This document shows positions 22,421 to 32,565 of a stretch of DNA of 64,000 nucleotides, piece by piece. Under the pieces are notes generated by a model that was given only the letters and a program-made list of their open reading frames with translations, ran no database searches and had not been told where the DNA came from. Positions within the stretch are counted from its first letter, which is position 1. Every line of letters starts with the position of its first letter. Source of the stretch: Colletotrichum lupini (Eukaryota; Ascomycota; Sordariomycetes; Glomerellales; Glomerellaceae); assembly GCF_023278565.1 (NCBI RefSeq), contig NC_064682.1:3162001-3226000 (forward strand), given 5' to 3'. A program made the position numbers and the translations under genes.

Positions 22421-24631
22421 ATGAGACTGGCCTTCATCCTGGGCCGGTTTTGTCCACGTCCGGCCTTCCGAGCTCCAGCGCCGAACGGCACCACCACACA
22501 ATTCTACTCCACATTCAGGAGCACCTTCCGGAGCTCCCACCAACCGAGACGGATACCATGGCGAGCCGGCGGCAGCGGCAGTAGCAGTAAATACACGAGA
22601 TATACCCTCAGAGCCGGCGGAGCAGGTGCCGGTGCCCTCGGCACGGCGGCCTTCTTTGAGCTCTCGGAGAAGGATAATGGAGGCACCGACCAGACGGGCG
22701 AGAAGCGCATGCTCGAGGTCAGCCGAGCTGAGATCAAGAAGAAGGTCGCCGACGACGATAGCGGGATCTCGAGGGCGTGGCATACGTTGAAGATTGCTGT
22801 GGACGTGTATATCTGGGAACCCCTATGCACCGGCGTGCGGTTCCTCCATCTGCTCGTCATCTTTGTTCCCGTCATCGTCGCTGTTCCTGCTCTATGGCTC
22901 GGCAGGCGGCAGAAAGATCGCGACAACGAGAGGAGCGGGACGCTATGGTGGTACGGCTTCTTGGTCCAGTCCATGGAATGGGCTGGCCCGGCTTTCATTA
23001 AGGTACTGTTCGATGATCACCCTGATTCGCAGATGTAGCAACATCACTAACACCGCGCAGCTCGGCCAATGGGCCGCCTCTCGCTCCGACATCTTCCCAA
23101 ACGAAATGTGCGAAATCATGTCCAAACTCCACTCCAACGCCCCGGCGCACTCCATGCACGACACCAAGCGCATCGTCTCCGCCGCCTTTGACGGACGCGA
23201 CTTTAACGACATTTTCGAGGAATTCGACGAGAAGCCCCTCGGCGTAGGCGCCATCGCCCAGGTCTACCGGGCCAAGCTCAAGGCCAGTCTCGCGGCCCCC
23301 GGCGACGCAGACCTTCCAGAAGAACCCAGGCCGCTCCGTCACAAGGTCGCAAAGAACGTCGATGCTGCCCTCAAGAGCACGCCCAAGAGGGTTCCCTCCA
23401 CCTACGTCGCTGTCAAGGTCCTGCATCCTCGCGTCGAGAGGACTGTCCGCCGAGATCTACGCATCATGCACTTCTTTGCCTCCGCCCTCAACGTTATACC
23501 CACGATCGAATGGCTCTCCCTCCCCGACGAGGTCGCGCAGTTTGGCGAAATGATGAAGCTTCAGCTCGACCTCCGCATTGAGGCCGCCAATCTCGCCAAG
23601 TTCCGCAAGAACTTCAAGGACCGTACGACGGCATGGTTCCCTTACCCATACACAGAGTTCACCACCCGCAACGTCTTAGTCGAAGAGTTTGCACAGGGCA
23701 TACCCCTAGCTGACTTCATGGAGAACGGCGGCGGTGTCTTCCAGCACGATATTGCTTCGGAGGGCCTCGACGCCTTCCTGCGCATGCTGCTGATTGACAA
23801 CTTTGTCCACGCCGATCTGCACCCAGGCAACATCATGGTCCGCTTCTACCAGTCTCATGAGCCGGATCTCAAGTTCCGCAGGAATCACGCCAAGGAACAC
23901 CCTGAAGACCAAGACGACGTCACAGAACAGGTGCTCGCCCGCCTGCGACCTTACCGCCACAGAAAAGACCCTGCTGCCTGGGCGGCCGAGCTGCGCAAGA
24001 TTGACAATGAGGGCTTCCGCCCACAACTCATCTTCATCGACACGGGTCTGGTGACGGAGCTCAACGAGACGAACCGCACAAATTTTCTCGACCTCTTCAG
24101 GGCTGTAGCAGAGTTTGATGGGTACAAGGCCGGTAATCTCATGTGTGAGCGATGTCGCCAGCCTGACGCCGTGCTCGACAAGGAGGTGTTTGCGCTCAAA
24201 ATGCAGCATCTCGTTCTCGGCGTCAAGAGCCGCACCCTCGCGCTGGGTAACATCAAGATTGGTGACATCCTGCAGGAGGTTTTGGGTATGGTCCGCGGGC
24301 ACCACGTCCGTCTCGAGGGTGATTTCGTCAACGTCGTCATCAGTATCCTGCTGCTCGAGGGTATCGGGCGCAGTCTGAACCCGGATATGGACCTTCTTAG
24401 CAGCTCACTGCCAATTCTCCGGCAGCTGAGCGCGCAGAGCGGTGCTGAGATGGCGAAGCATGGTGATTTCAGCATGTTGGTCGTGTGGGCTGGCCTGGAG
24501 ACCCGACGGTTCTTGCAGGCGAGCATCGAAGATGTGAGTAGTGAACCCATTTGTGTTGATGGTGTACCCTTGCTAACGACCCCTAGGTCGAACGTTGCGT
24601 TAAATATGATCTCCTTGCACCGAATGTGTAA
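22421..24631 (+). CDS. UbiB/ABC1-family atypical kinase, Cqd1/ADCK2-like
   Basis: Three exons, 22421-23002, 23061-24533 and 24587-24631, give 699 residues; the last intron contains a clear TGCTAAC branch site. The N-terminus is Arg/Ser-rich with few acids, like a mitochondrial presequence, and a hydrophobic helix follows at about residues 140-165. The UbiB marks are all visible: the KLGQ motif at about 194 (its Lys codon ends exon 1), the glycine/alanine-rich loop GVGAIAQVYRAKL, the lysine of YVAVKVLHP, HADLHPGNI and FIDTGLV. The phrase LGQWAASR-DIFP matches the ADCK2/yeast Cqd1 branch, whose members influence coenzyme Q distribution from the inner membrane. Substrate not shown. Confidence 0.9.
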
Positions 24632-25708
24632 TGTAAACTGTACAGTACTTAGAAATGATTGCATGGGTTGGCGCTCTAGATGGGGCATGGTAGAGATACA
24701 TCTCGTAGAGCAGAGACCTCGAATACACGCCAGATTTAATTTGTTGCCAGTCAGTGTTGTATCCCTCTTTACTATGCCGTCCCATCGTCACTAGAGCATA
24801 CAAGGCGATCGATGTCGCTACTGATCAATGGTACTGACGACGCCGGTATTCCTCAAGGGCTGGAAGCATGGGCAGCTCACGTCGGTAGGGTCATCGGCTG
24901 GGGCCAGCTTGGATATCTGGCCGAAGGAGTTGGTGATCGTTCTTGACGAACACCCAACAGGGTAAGCATGGATCTTGCGAACCTGAGGTAGACCTTACTT
25001 CTGACAGTATAAGCTGCTGGATACTTGACTACAGTATCTTCATGGACGGAAGCAAGCCCAGAAGAGTGAGGATTGCGGGATTCGCCACCTGGTTGGCAGT
25101 CGCTGTTCTTGTCGACCGTCGGGTCCCGTAGGACAGGCATTGAGATCATGTCTTTCGCGATGTAGATGCTCGGCGCCGGCGGATCATTTTGAGGCAATCG
25201 AGATACGTGAGCCTTCAAAACATATCCACGGTGGCCTCAGGAAGTCAAAGTACGTACTCTAATTGAAGGTAGTGGAAGTAGAGGAAGGTGCAGGGTATCA
25301 CCGAAGGTCAGTATTCGGGCAGGTCCTAACCGGACGTCCCAAGGTGAAGTCGCTCCTGCCACTCTCACGGAGACCACTCCCCTTTCCCACTTTTTACTTC
25401 ACCTCGGTTCCGCGACAATTCGACCGCCTCATTTCTCTTCCCCCAAACCTCTTCGCAGATTTTCTCTTCTTCTAATCCTGGAAGAGGACACGCGACAACC
25501 CCATTTCCGACCATACTTCTCTCCTTTCCATCACCAATAATGACAGGGAAACAATAGCAAGCATCCCTCGTCTCCGTCGCATACCCTCGACCTTGCTTCG
25601 CTAATCCATCTTCCTCCTCACATCATCACCTCCTTGCCTCCCCTCTCATCAACGATTTCTGCTCGACATTTTTCCAATTGCTGATTCAGACCGAACGACA
25701 TCGCGGCC
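24632..25708. other. Intergenic region with remnants of the tandem unit
   Basis: No gene was recognised. The stretch about 24915-25060 resembles 27780-27895 (shared phrases such as GAAGGAG-TGGT, TGGATC-T-CGAA and CTGGATACTTG), which marks it as a diverged copy of the spacer of the coiled-coil gene array. The right end is a pyrimidine-rich leader for the gene at 25709. Confidence 0.45.
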
Positions 25709-27493
25709 ATGCAAATCACCGTTAACAAAGGCTGCTGGCGACGCTGGGCGGACGTCATCCGCCACCTTGCCCGAGAGTACGGATTCCCGGCCAAGACGCG
25801 TTCAGAACTCGAACTCTTCTTGTCAATGTACAGAGGAAAGGGAAGCACTTATCGCACCTCTACGACCCATTGGAGGTTCATCATCGATGTCACCCGCGAC
25901 GACAAGGCCATTGTCAACATCATTGCGATCACTATCATCGCCCGGCACAAACAGGACGAAAATAACAATGGCGCTGTCATTACCCGCGCATGCGACGTCC
26001 ATCCCGATCCAGAGGGCGACGAGTACGTCGGAGCTCCACATCTGAGATGGATCACGGTCAAGAGTGGTGGCGAGACTTACAGGCACTGTTGCGACAAGGA
26101 ATGCAGTGGCCCAGAGCAGCTCGTTGCCAAAACGCGTGCCAACTGGGAGACAACTCGGCTTCGAGTGATTCAGAAGGCGTACGAACAGGAAGTCTTGGCA
26201 AGCTATGCCTCCTTTCAGATATTACAGATGGAGAAGCAGGAGCTCACCGAAACATTGGAAGGCAAGGATTCGGATGGCAGCTTATCCGATCTCCAGATGA
26301 AGGTTCAGCAACTGGAGACAGACCTCATCGCCAATAAGCAAGCCGCCAAAAAATCCAAGGACAGTGCAAAGAAGAGGAAGATGGAGCTAGCGGAGTCTGC
26401 TAAACAGGTCGAATCTCTGCGCCAAGCTTTGGAAGCAGTCGAAGCAGAGAACAAAACGCTTGTGACTGTGAAGAACGAACTGGCTCTTGCGGTCGATGCA
26501 AACCGTCGCACGAAGGATGCCCTCCAGTCTGACATCACGAACTTGCAGCACGCAAATGCAACGCTCAAGGAGCAGAACGACGAGCTGGTTCGAACGAAGG
26601 AAACCCTACAGTCTGAGATGAAGGACTTGCATGAGAGCAATGCCACGCTAAAGGAACAGAATGCTGAGATGGGAAGAACGGCGTTGAATCTCCAGACCAA
26701 GGTCACGCGCTTGAGCTCTGAGAAACAGCAAGTCGGCGAAGAAGTCACCAAGTCGGAGAGGGAGATGCGTACTCGAGAGGAGAGCTTGGCTGTGGCAAGG
26801 AAGGCCTTGACTCAGGCCAAAGAGGAACTCAAGGACACCAAGAAAGTGTTGCAATCTGTCAGTGACGAGGCTGCAGCAAGCCGTGCTCACTCCTTTGCAC
26901 AGCTTCGAACCCAGACTGCCAATCTTGAGGAGAGCACGGCCGAACCGAGCGACAATAAACCAACCATGAAGTGGACACCCAGCCACGAATACATACGTGT
27001 AAAGATCATCCTCGTCAAAGCCCAAAAGGACTTAGCTGAAAGAATTGACGCCCATACCACGGAGATCCGGCAGTTCAAGGAAGAGTTGAAGCAAAAGGAT
27101 GAGTTCATCGGCCGCATCCAGGATGAAATGGCAGATCTTCAGCGGACTCAGGGGTCCATGTCCTCTCATCGCCAACCGGAGATCAAACGCGAGCCTCAAG
27201 ACGTCGACCTTATGAACCTGGACACGGAGGCAATGAAGTTTGAGTTGGAGACCGAGAAGACCAAGGCGAGCATCCAGATGGCGGAGACGGCCGCCGAAAA
27301 GGCCGAGGTGAAGGCGCTGGCGAAGAAATGCGCCGATAGAATGAAGGCCGCAGAAGCGAAAGAAGCGTACACGGCAAACATGGAAAAGCAGTTGGAGGAG
27401 ATGAGGGGCGCGATGGAGGGCATGCTGGGGCGCGTGTCGGTCTATCAAGGCAAGAAGCGTCGCCGAACGGAGGGACCAGATTTCCAGCTGTGA
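25709..27493 (+). CDS. Coiled-coil protein, array copy 1
   Basis: A single exon encodes 594 residues. Residues 1-160 form a compact domain with HWRFIID, ITIIARH, R-CDVH and RHCCDKEC; residues about 165-590 are almost entirely coiled coil with heptads, including 28-residue repeats. The C-terminus has a basic KKRRRTEG patch that could act as a nuclear localisation signal. The clustered Cys and His of the CDVH and HCC--EC phrases are shared with the paralogue at 31123 and might bind metal or form disulfides. I do not recognise the domain, and the function is unknown. The two genes plus relics between them form a tandem array. Confidence 0.8.
   Translation: MQITVNKGCWRRWADVIRHLAREYGFPAKTRSELELFLSMYRGKGSTYRTSTTHWRFIIDVTRDDKAIVNIIAITIIARHKQDENNNGAVITRACDVHPDPEGDEYVGAPHLRWITVKSGGETYRHCCDKECSGPEQLVAKTRANWETTRLRVIQKAYEQEVLASYASFQILQMEKQELTETLEGKDSDGSLSDLQMKVQQLETDLIANKQAAKKSKDSAKKRKMELAESAKQVESLRQALEAVEAENKTLVTVKNELALAVDANRRTKDALQSDITNLQHANATLKEQNDELVRTKETLQSEMKDLHESNATLKEQNAEMGRTALNLQTKVTRLSSEKQQVGEEVTKSEREMRTREESLAVARKALTQAKEELKDTKKVLQSVSDEAAASRAHSFAQLRTQTANLEESTAEPSDNKPTMKWTPSHEYIRVKIILVKAQKDLAERIDAHTTEIRQFKEELKQKDEFIGRIQDEMADLQRTQGSMSSHRQPEIKREPQDVDLMNLDTEAMKFELETEKTKASIQMAETAAEKAEVKALAKKCADRMKAAEAKEAYTANMEKQLEEMRGAMEGMLGRVSVYQGKKRRRTEGPDFQL
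26507..26758 (+). repeat. 84-bp in-frame tandem repeat
   Basis: Units begin at 26507, 26591 and 26675, exactly 84 bp (28 codons, four heptads) apart. The first two are close copies (both contain NATLKEQN); the third is diverged. This points to recent lengthening of the coiled coil by unit duplication. Confidence 0.8.
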
Positions 27494-27680
27494 GGGTGTT
27501 TGGACTTGCTTGGATTTTGGTCTTGTATATGGACACGGGGGTTTGAGCTTGCGGAAGAGGATCACGCATCAGGATATTTCCTGGAGTCCTGATTTGGGTG
27601 GACCGAGACTCTTCTTCATTGCAACACTGTAGGATAATTCAGACTTGGAGCAACAGTAGACAAACCTGGGCAATAGCCCC

Positions 27681-27780
27681 TTCACTTACATGCAGACTCC
27701 TTCAGTACTCCCGTTCTATGCCCAGAAGAGTGAAGTCACATCAAGCTACCAGAAGTCGAACCGTAAAAGTCATGAATATC
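27681..27780 (+). repeat. Array repeat D, copy 1
   Basis: About 100 bp downstream of the first coiled-coil gene, matching 33050-33151 downstream of the second. Shared phrases include TCACTTACATGCA, CCAGAAGAGTGAAG and TCGAACCGTAAAAGTC. It therefore marks the 3' flank of the duplicated unit. Confidence 0.75.
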
Positions 27781-27930
27781 TGGGCGAAGGAGCTGGTAAT
27801 TTCCTGTGCAACATTCAACTCGGTAAACGTGGATCCTACGAAACTGATTTGGGCCTCGTTTCTGGCTAAATGACTTCCTGGATACTTGCCTGTGGAAGTC
27901 ACGTCGAATTTTCCATGTCCAGATGCTTCA

Positions 27931-28049
27931 GACCTCACGTGAGGTCGGTGCCGCTTCTTCCTCGTCAACAATAGTATTCACCTTTTTACTTCACCCGCGC
28001 ATAGAGCAGCCATCGCTCCTTCCCACTCGCTTTCTCACAACACTACTAG
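27931..28049 (+). repeat. Array repeat A, copy 1, with CACGTG palindrome
   Basis: Matches 30656-30776 in the same orientation. It opens with the perfect 16-bp palindrome GACCTCACGTGAGGTC, which holds a CACGTG E-box core. Copy 2 lies in the promoter of an intact gene, so this copy is probably the promoter remnant of a lost array member. Confidence 0.75.
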
Positions 28050-28065
28050 CTGAATACGTCGGGGA

Positions 28066-28216
28066 TGGGGGGGAAGTGAAACCAGAACCGGTAGTAGCGC
28101 TATAAATTCTGAATTCCTTTATAATATAGCAAAGTGAGGAAGCTTTGAGATGGGAGGTGTAAAGAAGAATTAGGCAGAGGCTCCCACGGGGGATTCGGAA
28201 AAAAACTCCTCTAGTA
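28066..28216 (-). repeat. Array repeat B, copy 1 (inverted)
   Basis: The reverse complement of this stretch matches about 30780-30922 (for example ATCTCAAAGCTTCCTCACTT and CATTATA/TATTATAA-type phrases). Segment A just before it is in direct orientation, so an inversion breakpoint lies between 28049 and 28066. Confidence 0.75.
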
Positions 28217-28396
28217 ATTACTCGACATATCCGCCTACCGAATCCCGATAATGACTGGACAGTCTTGTCGTAAGTAGCACAGCAGCAAAGAGTCATGGCA
28301 GTTGAAGTAGGCATTCTTGGGGTAGCAAGACAGCGTTTCAAATAGCGGATATAGTTATAATAAATCTATCTCGTACCCAATGCGCGAACTGCAGTA

Positions 28397-28440
28397 AGTC
28401 AAAGCACCCACTTTTGGGCACCCCCCCCTTTTGGGCACCC
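28397..28440 (+). repeat. Left terminal inverted repeat
   Basis: Forty-four bases with a perfect reverse complement at 30240-30283. It includes an internal duplication of TTTTGGGCACCC separated by a run of eight cytosines. Unlike the interior it keeps several CpA sites. Confidence 0.92.
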
Positions 28441-29269
28441 CCAAAAATCCCTCCCAGCCACCATATTAAAACCCTACCTATTATTTTAATTTAACATAAT
28501 AATTATAAAAATCGTCTAAATATATTCCTTTTTAGCACACTTACTAATTAATAGGTAATAGTATCGTATACCGAAAATAAGCTCTAATAGGTACTTAATA
28601 TTATTAAAAACGGTCTCTTTATTAAAAGGGCCTCGATTAAGTTCGGGGTTCTTAGGATAATACTTTAAGGTCGAAAAAGAGGCTACTAGACGAGAGCGAG
28701 GGTATTCGCAGAGCTTTAGAGGCTTCTTTTATAATAAGAAAACTAGCTAGCTTAGTAGATTCGTATATAGTATTACTTAAGTATTATACTAACTTATAAA
28801 TAAGTTAGGGAACTCGCTAAGCGAGTTCTAAAGTCCTAGGGGGATAATAAACTACTTAGTAAGAGATAGATTAACGCTTTTATTAAAAGGAATTTATTAA
28901 TAAGGGTTTAGAGAAGTCGTTTAATCGATTCGCGCCGTGTTAATAGAGCTATTATTAATATAATTAAATAATAGTTTAAATTACTTAATATACTAGAGAT
29001 TAGCGGTATTAAATAGGCTAATAAGTATAATATAAATAAGACTAGTATAATAGAGGGTAAGGGAGCTAATAGGCTAGTCTTAGGTATAGTAGAGGCCATA
29101 GTAGTACGAAAAAAAGAGCTTAGTTCGCGTACCTAGGTAACGATTATTAAGTATATCTCTACTAATAATAGAGCTATTAAACTACTAGTTATTTATAAGG
29201 GAAAGTCAGTTTAATAATAGTAGTTCCCTCTTTAACTTACCGCTTATAATAGTTAAAAGTTTATAGTAA

Positions 29270-30165
29270 TAAATAATAGCTAGACGACCGACGAGACTGC
29301 TCTTTATTAGCTAAAGGAAGTGTTCTTATTATAAACTAAGACCCCCCCTATTAGGGGGCTTAGTAAGCTAAACTAGCCTCGATTATTAGTACTAAATAGG
29401 TATAGGAGTTATACGACGATAGAATTTATATAGGAGTGCTATAAAAACAACGTCTACTTATTATTCTTATTACTATACGCTTCCCATATCCTCTAGCTAT
29501 TAGATATAGCTATCTTTAGGCCTATTAAGTCTATATATAAAAAGGAGCTTAGTAAGGAGGATGTAGTAGATAATTCTACTATTATTAAAAAGCGGTACTT
29601 CTTAAGCTACTACTAGCTTACTTATTTAGCTAGTCTAACGTTATTAAATATATAAAATAAGTAAAAAGTAACTAAACTATAGCTACTTAATATAGCTAAG
29701 CTACTTCTTAACCCAATAGTCCTACTTATATAAGTCATACTATTTAAAAAGGGCACAGAAGCTAGGCAGACGACTAGTAATATTAATAGACTACTTAACT
29801 AGGTATTAGCGACCTCTATTATTAACTAGTTAACTCCTAGGAAGGCTAGCGAGCTCTGCGATTACTTAAAGCTATTTATAGAGCTTAGTCTAGATAATAG
29901 CACTCGACGACTACTATTTTAAAAAGTAAAAAAAGCTTTTAAAGAGCAGGCTTACTAATTAGTTATATCTCGGTACTAAGTTCGAGTTCTTAAGGCTAGG
30001 ATTAAGCGCATAAGGCCTAGGAAAAAGAAGATTATATATCTAGACCTAAATACTAAGTTTACGGATATTTAGAACATATAGAAAGCTTAGGAGGACTCTA
30101 GCGACTATCTAATTAGTCCTAATCGACTCGCAGGGGTCGAATTACCTAGGGAGAATTTTGATTAT
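29270..30165 (+). pseudogene. Degenerate pogo-family transposase
   Basis: Reading through stops on the plus strand, phrases of the DDE_1/pogo transposase appear: TTDETALYWLKEVF near 29300, then RLLVLN-RYRSY near 29380-29410, which corresponds to the family's LLVLDGHGSH with the catalytic Asp changed to Asn (near 29395) and Gly/His changed to Arg/Tyr, then NNVYLLFL and LLDIAIFRPIKS near 29505. All these changes are C-to-T or G-to-A, as RIP makes. The N-terminal DNA-binding part (28500-29250) is too altered to delimit. Not functional. Confidence 0.85.
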
Positions 30166-30239
30166 ATTATTATAGTAGTAGAAGGTAGTTAATTAATTGA
30201 TTGTGGTTGGTGTTAATGTTTGGATGCCATGTTTTGTTA

Positions 30240-30283
30240 GGGTGCCCAAAAGGGGGGGGTGCCCAAAAGTGGGTGCTTTGACT
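30240..30283 (-). repeat. Right terminal inverted repeat
   Basis: Perfect reverse complement of 28397-28440, followed by the TA duplication at 30284-30285. The adjacent inner bases (about 30185-30239) also keep TpG and CpA sites and so escaped RIP. Confidence 0.92.
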
Positions 30284-30286
30284 TAC

Positions 30287-30467
30287 CAGCGGGAGATCTC
30301 CCGACAGGCGAGTGAGAAAGCAAGCGACATGGAGCGCAAGCTCGAAGCGATGAACTTCGATGGAAAGTGAGGCCGAGTCCCTGGGTTCTTCGAAGGAGCC
30401 TGCGGTTTCCATGCCTCCTGGCCTTTATCTGCCTAGTCCTGAGGCTAGCTGGAAACATAGAGTATAA
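30287..30467 (+). pseudogene. Relic of a third coiled-coil array member
   Basis: Directly right of the transposon, a frame encodes QREISRQASEKASDMERKLE and a few more residues before a TGA at 30368; shifting by one base, a second protein-like segment (EAESLGSSKEP, PGLYLPSPEAS) continues to a stop at 30465. The charged heptad-like composition resembles the coiled coils of the flanking paralogues. I interpret it as the frameshifted 3' end of a lost third copy. Direct similarity to the paralogues is weak by eye, so this rests mainly on context. Confidence 0.4.
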
Positions 30468-31122
30468 GAGTGTGCCAAGATCGCCAGTGATGGCAGACGT
30501 ATCATCAAAGCTTCAGACATGATGAGGGATCTATGAGGAGTGAAAGAGTGAGAGCTTCTCTTTTTCAACCACATTCATATGTATCTCTCAGGTATGATTC
30601 AAATGCCACATTAAAATAACAAGTGGGTTCAAATGGGCAGGTGCCTTAGATGGAAGACCTCACGTGAGGTCGGTGCCGCTCCTGCCTCGTCAACGATGGT
30701 ATTCACCTTTTTTTTTCCCCACCCGCTCATAGAGCAGCCATCGCTCCTTCCCACTCGCTTTTTCATAACACTATTAGAGTAGTGTTTCCGAATTCCCCAT
30801 AGGAGCCTCTCTTCCTATTTCTCTTTTACACCTTCTATCTCAAAGCTTCCTCACTTCGCCATATTATAAGGGCATTCGGAATTTTTAATACCACTATCGA
30901 TTCTTACTTCACTTTCCCCCATTACCTACCTCTCAATTGCATCGACGTCTGCTGCATATTTGTACGTTGTATAAGTGCGAGCACGATTCGGTCCCTCTGT
31001 CTCTTCTTTCGTTGTCGTCACCAAGCTTTCCCGCCTCCTTGGCCCCGGCCTCGCCTCGCGATACGAACCTCCATCCCCGACGTATTCAGCTGGCAATCAC
31101 TCGACGACACTGCATGAACACG
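30468..31122. promoter_or_regulatory. Upstream region of the second coiled-coil gene
   Basis: The region holds array segments A (30656-30776) and B (about 30780-30922), both in direct orientation, followed by a pyrimidine-rich leader. A begins with the 16-bp CACGTG palindrome at 30656-30671. A short inverted repeat (AACACTA...TAGTGTT, about 30767-30786) lies at the A/B junction, exactly where the other copy is inverted. Confidence 0.6.
30656..30776 (+). repeat. Array repeat A, copy 2
   Basis: Direct copy of 27931-28049, sharing the palindrome GACCTCACGTGAGGTC and long stretches such as AGAGCAGCCATCGCTCCTTC. It lies in the promoter of the intact gene at 31123. Confidence 0.8.
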
Positions 31123-32565
31123 ATGCGAATCCACGTCACTGAAGAGTGCTGGAAGAAGTGGGAGCCAGTGGTCCTTGAGCTCGCCGCCGAGTACGAGTTC
31201 CCAGCCCGAAGTCTCTTGGAACTGAACTCCATCCTCGCGCTATATAGCGGCGATGGCACCACCTTCCGAACGGTCCAACCTCATTGGCGCTTTGTCATCG
31301 ACACCAATCGCTCAGGCTTCTCTATCGTCGACGTCGTATCTATCTGCGTTATTGCTCGACAAGAGGCCGGTGGCAAGAGAGACGGATGGGTCATTTCCCG
31401 ATCATGCGACCTCCACAAGAATGCTGCAGCGGCCAAAGTCGTCGCGAACAGAGACCTAGCATGGTACACTGTCACCAGTGACGGCCGCTCTTACCAGCAC
31501 TGTTGTCCAACGGAATGCCAGGGCCCGTACTACGCCCATCAGCCTACCAGAAACTGGGACTACACTCGGCTTTCAATCATCCAACAGTCGTACGCCAAGG
31601 ATATCGTGAATCTCCAAGAGCATCTGTCCAAGTTGAAGAGAACATCTGCCAAGAGGAAGAGGTCCGACGATGATGAAGACGACCCCGAGAACTTGCCGGT
31701 CGTCAAGGCACTTCGAAAATCGATCGAAACTCTGGAGCGGAAGAAGGCGAAGTACAAGAGTGGCAAGGTGGCGGCCGATACTACGATGAAGGAAGCCGAG
31801 TCTAAATTTGAGAACGCAGAGTCTAAGGCTAAAGAAGCAGACATCAAAATTTCTGAATTGCGGGAAGAAATGGAGTTGGTCAAACGCACCTTGGAAATCA
31901 AGAAGACCCAGTTGAAGCAGGTGAAGTCGGATATGCGTCACGAGGTCGAAACCAGAGAGCAAACCATCGCCGACATGAAAGAGCAACTTGAGGGGAGACA
32001 CACGATGGAAAATACCAAGCACAACGAAGGCCCTGCCTCGGAGATCGAAGATCATCGAGGCCCTCTCATGGGCATGACGGCGACCGAAGTGAAGGCCGAG
32101 AACGCTATCTTGCAACAGGTCATCCAGTCTCAAAAGTCTGAGATTCAACGTCTAGAGTCCGAGGCAGAGAAGAGAGAGGATGTGCTTGTTGAAGTTGAGG
32201 AGCTCCGCCGAAGACTCTCTGATCAGGAGCATAAACTCGCGGAGAGACGCCTTGAAGTGGTTCGTCTCCAAGCTGCCATCAAGCGTCGAAAACTGAATCA
32301 GCATCAGGAGGGATCGCCGATGCAGAGAATAGCGAATCACAACCAAGGAGGTGCACACCATACTAGCTTACCTCTGAGACCTGCCCCTCTTGACTATCAG
32401 AGTACTCTGAGTGGGATGCCATCCGCAAGCGTGAACAATGCACACACCTCTTTTGGAGGAGCCCAGCCATCTTCCTCACAGAACCGGAACGCCGGTTATT
32501 ACGCAAATGAATACGTTCATGGCAGGGGCAATCAAGACATCAAGCGGGAGCATCGAAGATGTTGA
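31123..32565 (+). CDS. Coiled-coil protein, array copy 2
   Basis: A single exon encodes 480 residues from the ATG at 31123; an in-frame ATG at 31114 would add three residues. I chose 31123 because MRIHVTEECWKKW then aligns with MQITVNKGCWRRW of the paralogue at 25709. The two share the N-terminal domain (HWRFVID, VSICVIARQ, SCDLH, QHCCPTEC, NWDYTRLSIIQQSY), by eye roughly 40 percent identical, but the coiled-coil parts (about residues 165-420) are much more diverged. AKRKRSDDDEDD at about 180 looks like a nuclear localisation signal. The last 70 residues are low-complexity, rich in Ser, Asn and Gln. Function unknown. Confidence 0.8.
   Translation: MRIHVTEECWKKWEPVVLELAAEYEFPARSLLELNSILALYSGDGTTFRTVQPHWRFVIDTNRSGFSIVDVVSICVIARQEAGGKRDGWVISRSCDLHKNAAAAKVVANRDLAWYTVTSDGRSYQHCCPTECQGPYYAHQPTRNWDYTRLSIIQQSYAKDIVNLQEHLSKLKRTSAKRKRSDDDEDDPENLPVVKALRKSIETLERKKAKYKSGKVAADTTMKEAESKFENAESKAKEADIKISELREEMELVKRTLEIKKTQLKQVKSDMRHEVETREQTIADMKEQLEGRHTMENTKHNEGPASEIEDHRGPLMGMTATEVKAENAILQQVIQSQKSEIQRLESEAEKREDVLVEVEELRRRLSDQEHKLAERRLEVVRLQAAIKRRKLNQHQEGSPMQRIANHNQGGAHHTSLPLRPAPLDYQSTLSGMPSASVNNAHTSFGGAQPSSSQNRNAGYYANEYVHGRGNQDIKREHRRC

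Larger units (their letters stand above)
27494..28396. other. Spacer of the tandem array, left of the Fot1 insertion
   Basis: No intact gene. It contains, in order, three segments that recur elsewhere in the array: D (27681-27780, also at 33050), A (27931-28049, also at 30656) and B in inverted orientation (about 28066-28216, also at about 30780). The Fot1-like element follows at 28397 after a TA dinucleotide. Confidence 0.65.
28397..30283 (+). mobile_element. RIP-mutated Fot1/pogo-type DNA transposon
   Basis: The element is 1,887 bp, the usual length of Fot1. It has perfect 44-bp terminal inverted repeats (28397-28440 and 30240-30283) starting AGTCAAAGCACCCA, close to the start of Fot1-family ends, and is flanked by TA on both sides (28395-28396 and 30284-30285), as for Tc1/mariner/pogo elements. 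The interior from about 28480 to 30180 is AT-rich, lacks most CpA and TpG and contains a ruined transposase frame on the plus strand. It is inserted in the spacer of the coiled-coil gene array. Confidence 0.93.

Noticed and set aside
28380..28450. CRISPR-like short repeats (TTTTGGGCACCC) near poly-C
   Set aside because: They are the duplicated parts of a transposon inverted repeat, not an array with spacers; the genome is fungal.
28908..29099. Hydrophobic 63-codon minus-strand frame resembling a membrane protein
   Set aside because: Lies within the RIPed transposon interior; the hydrophobic residues result from AT-rich codons, and the transposase relic is on the other strand.
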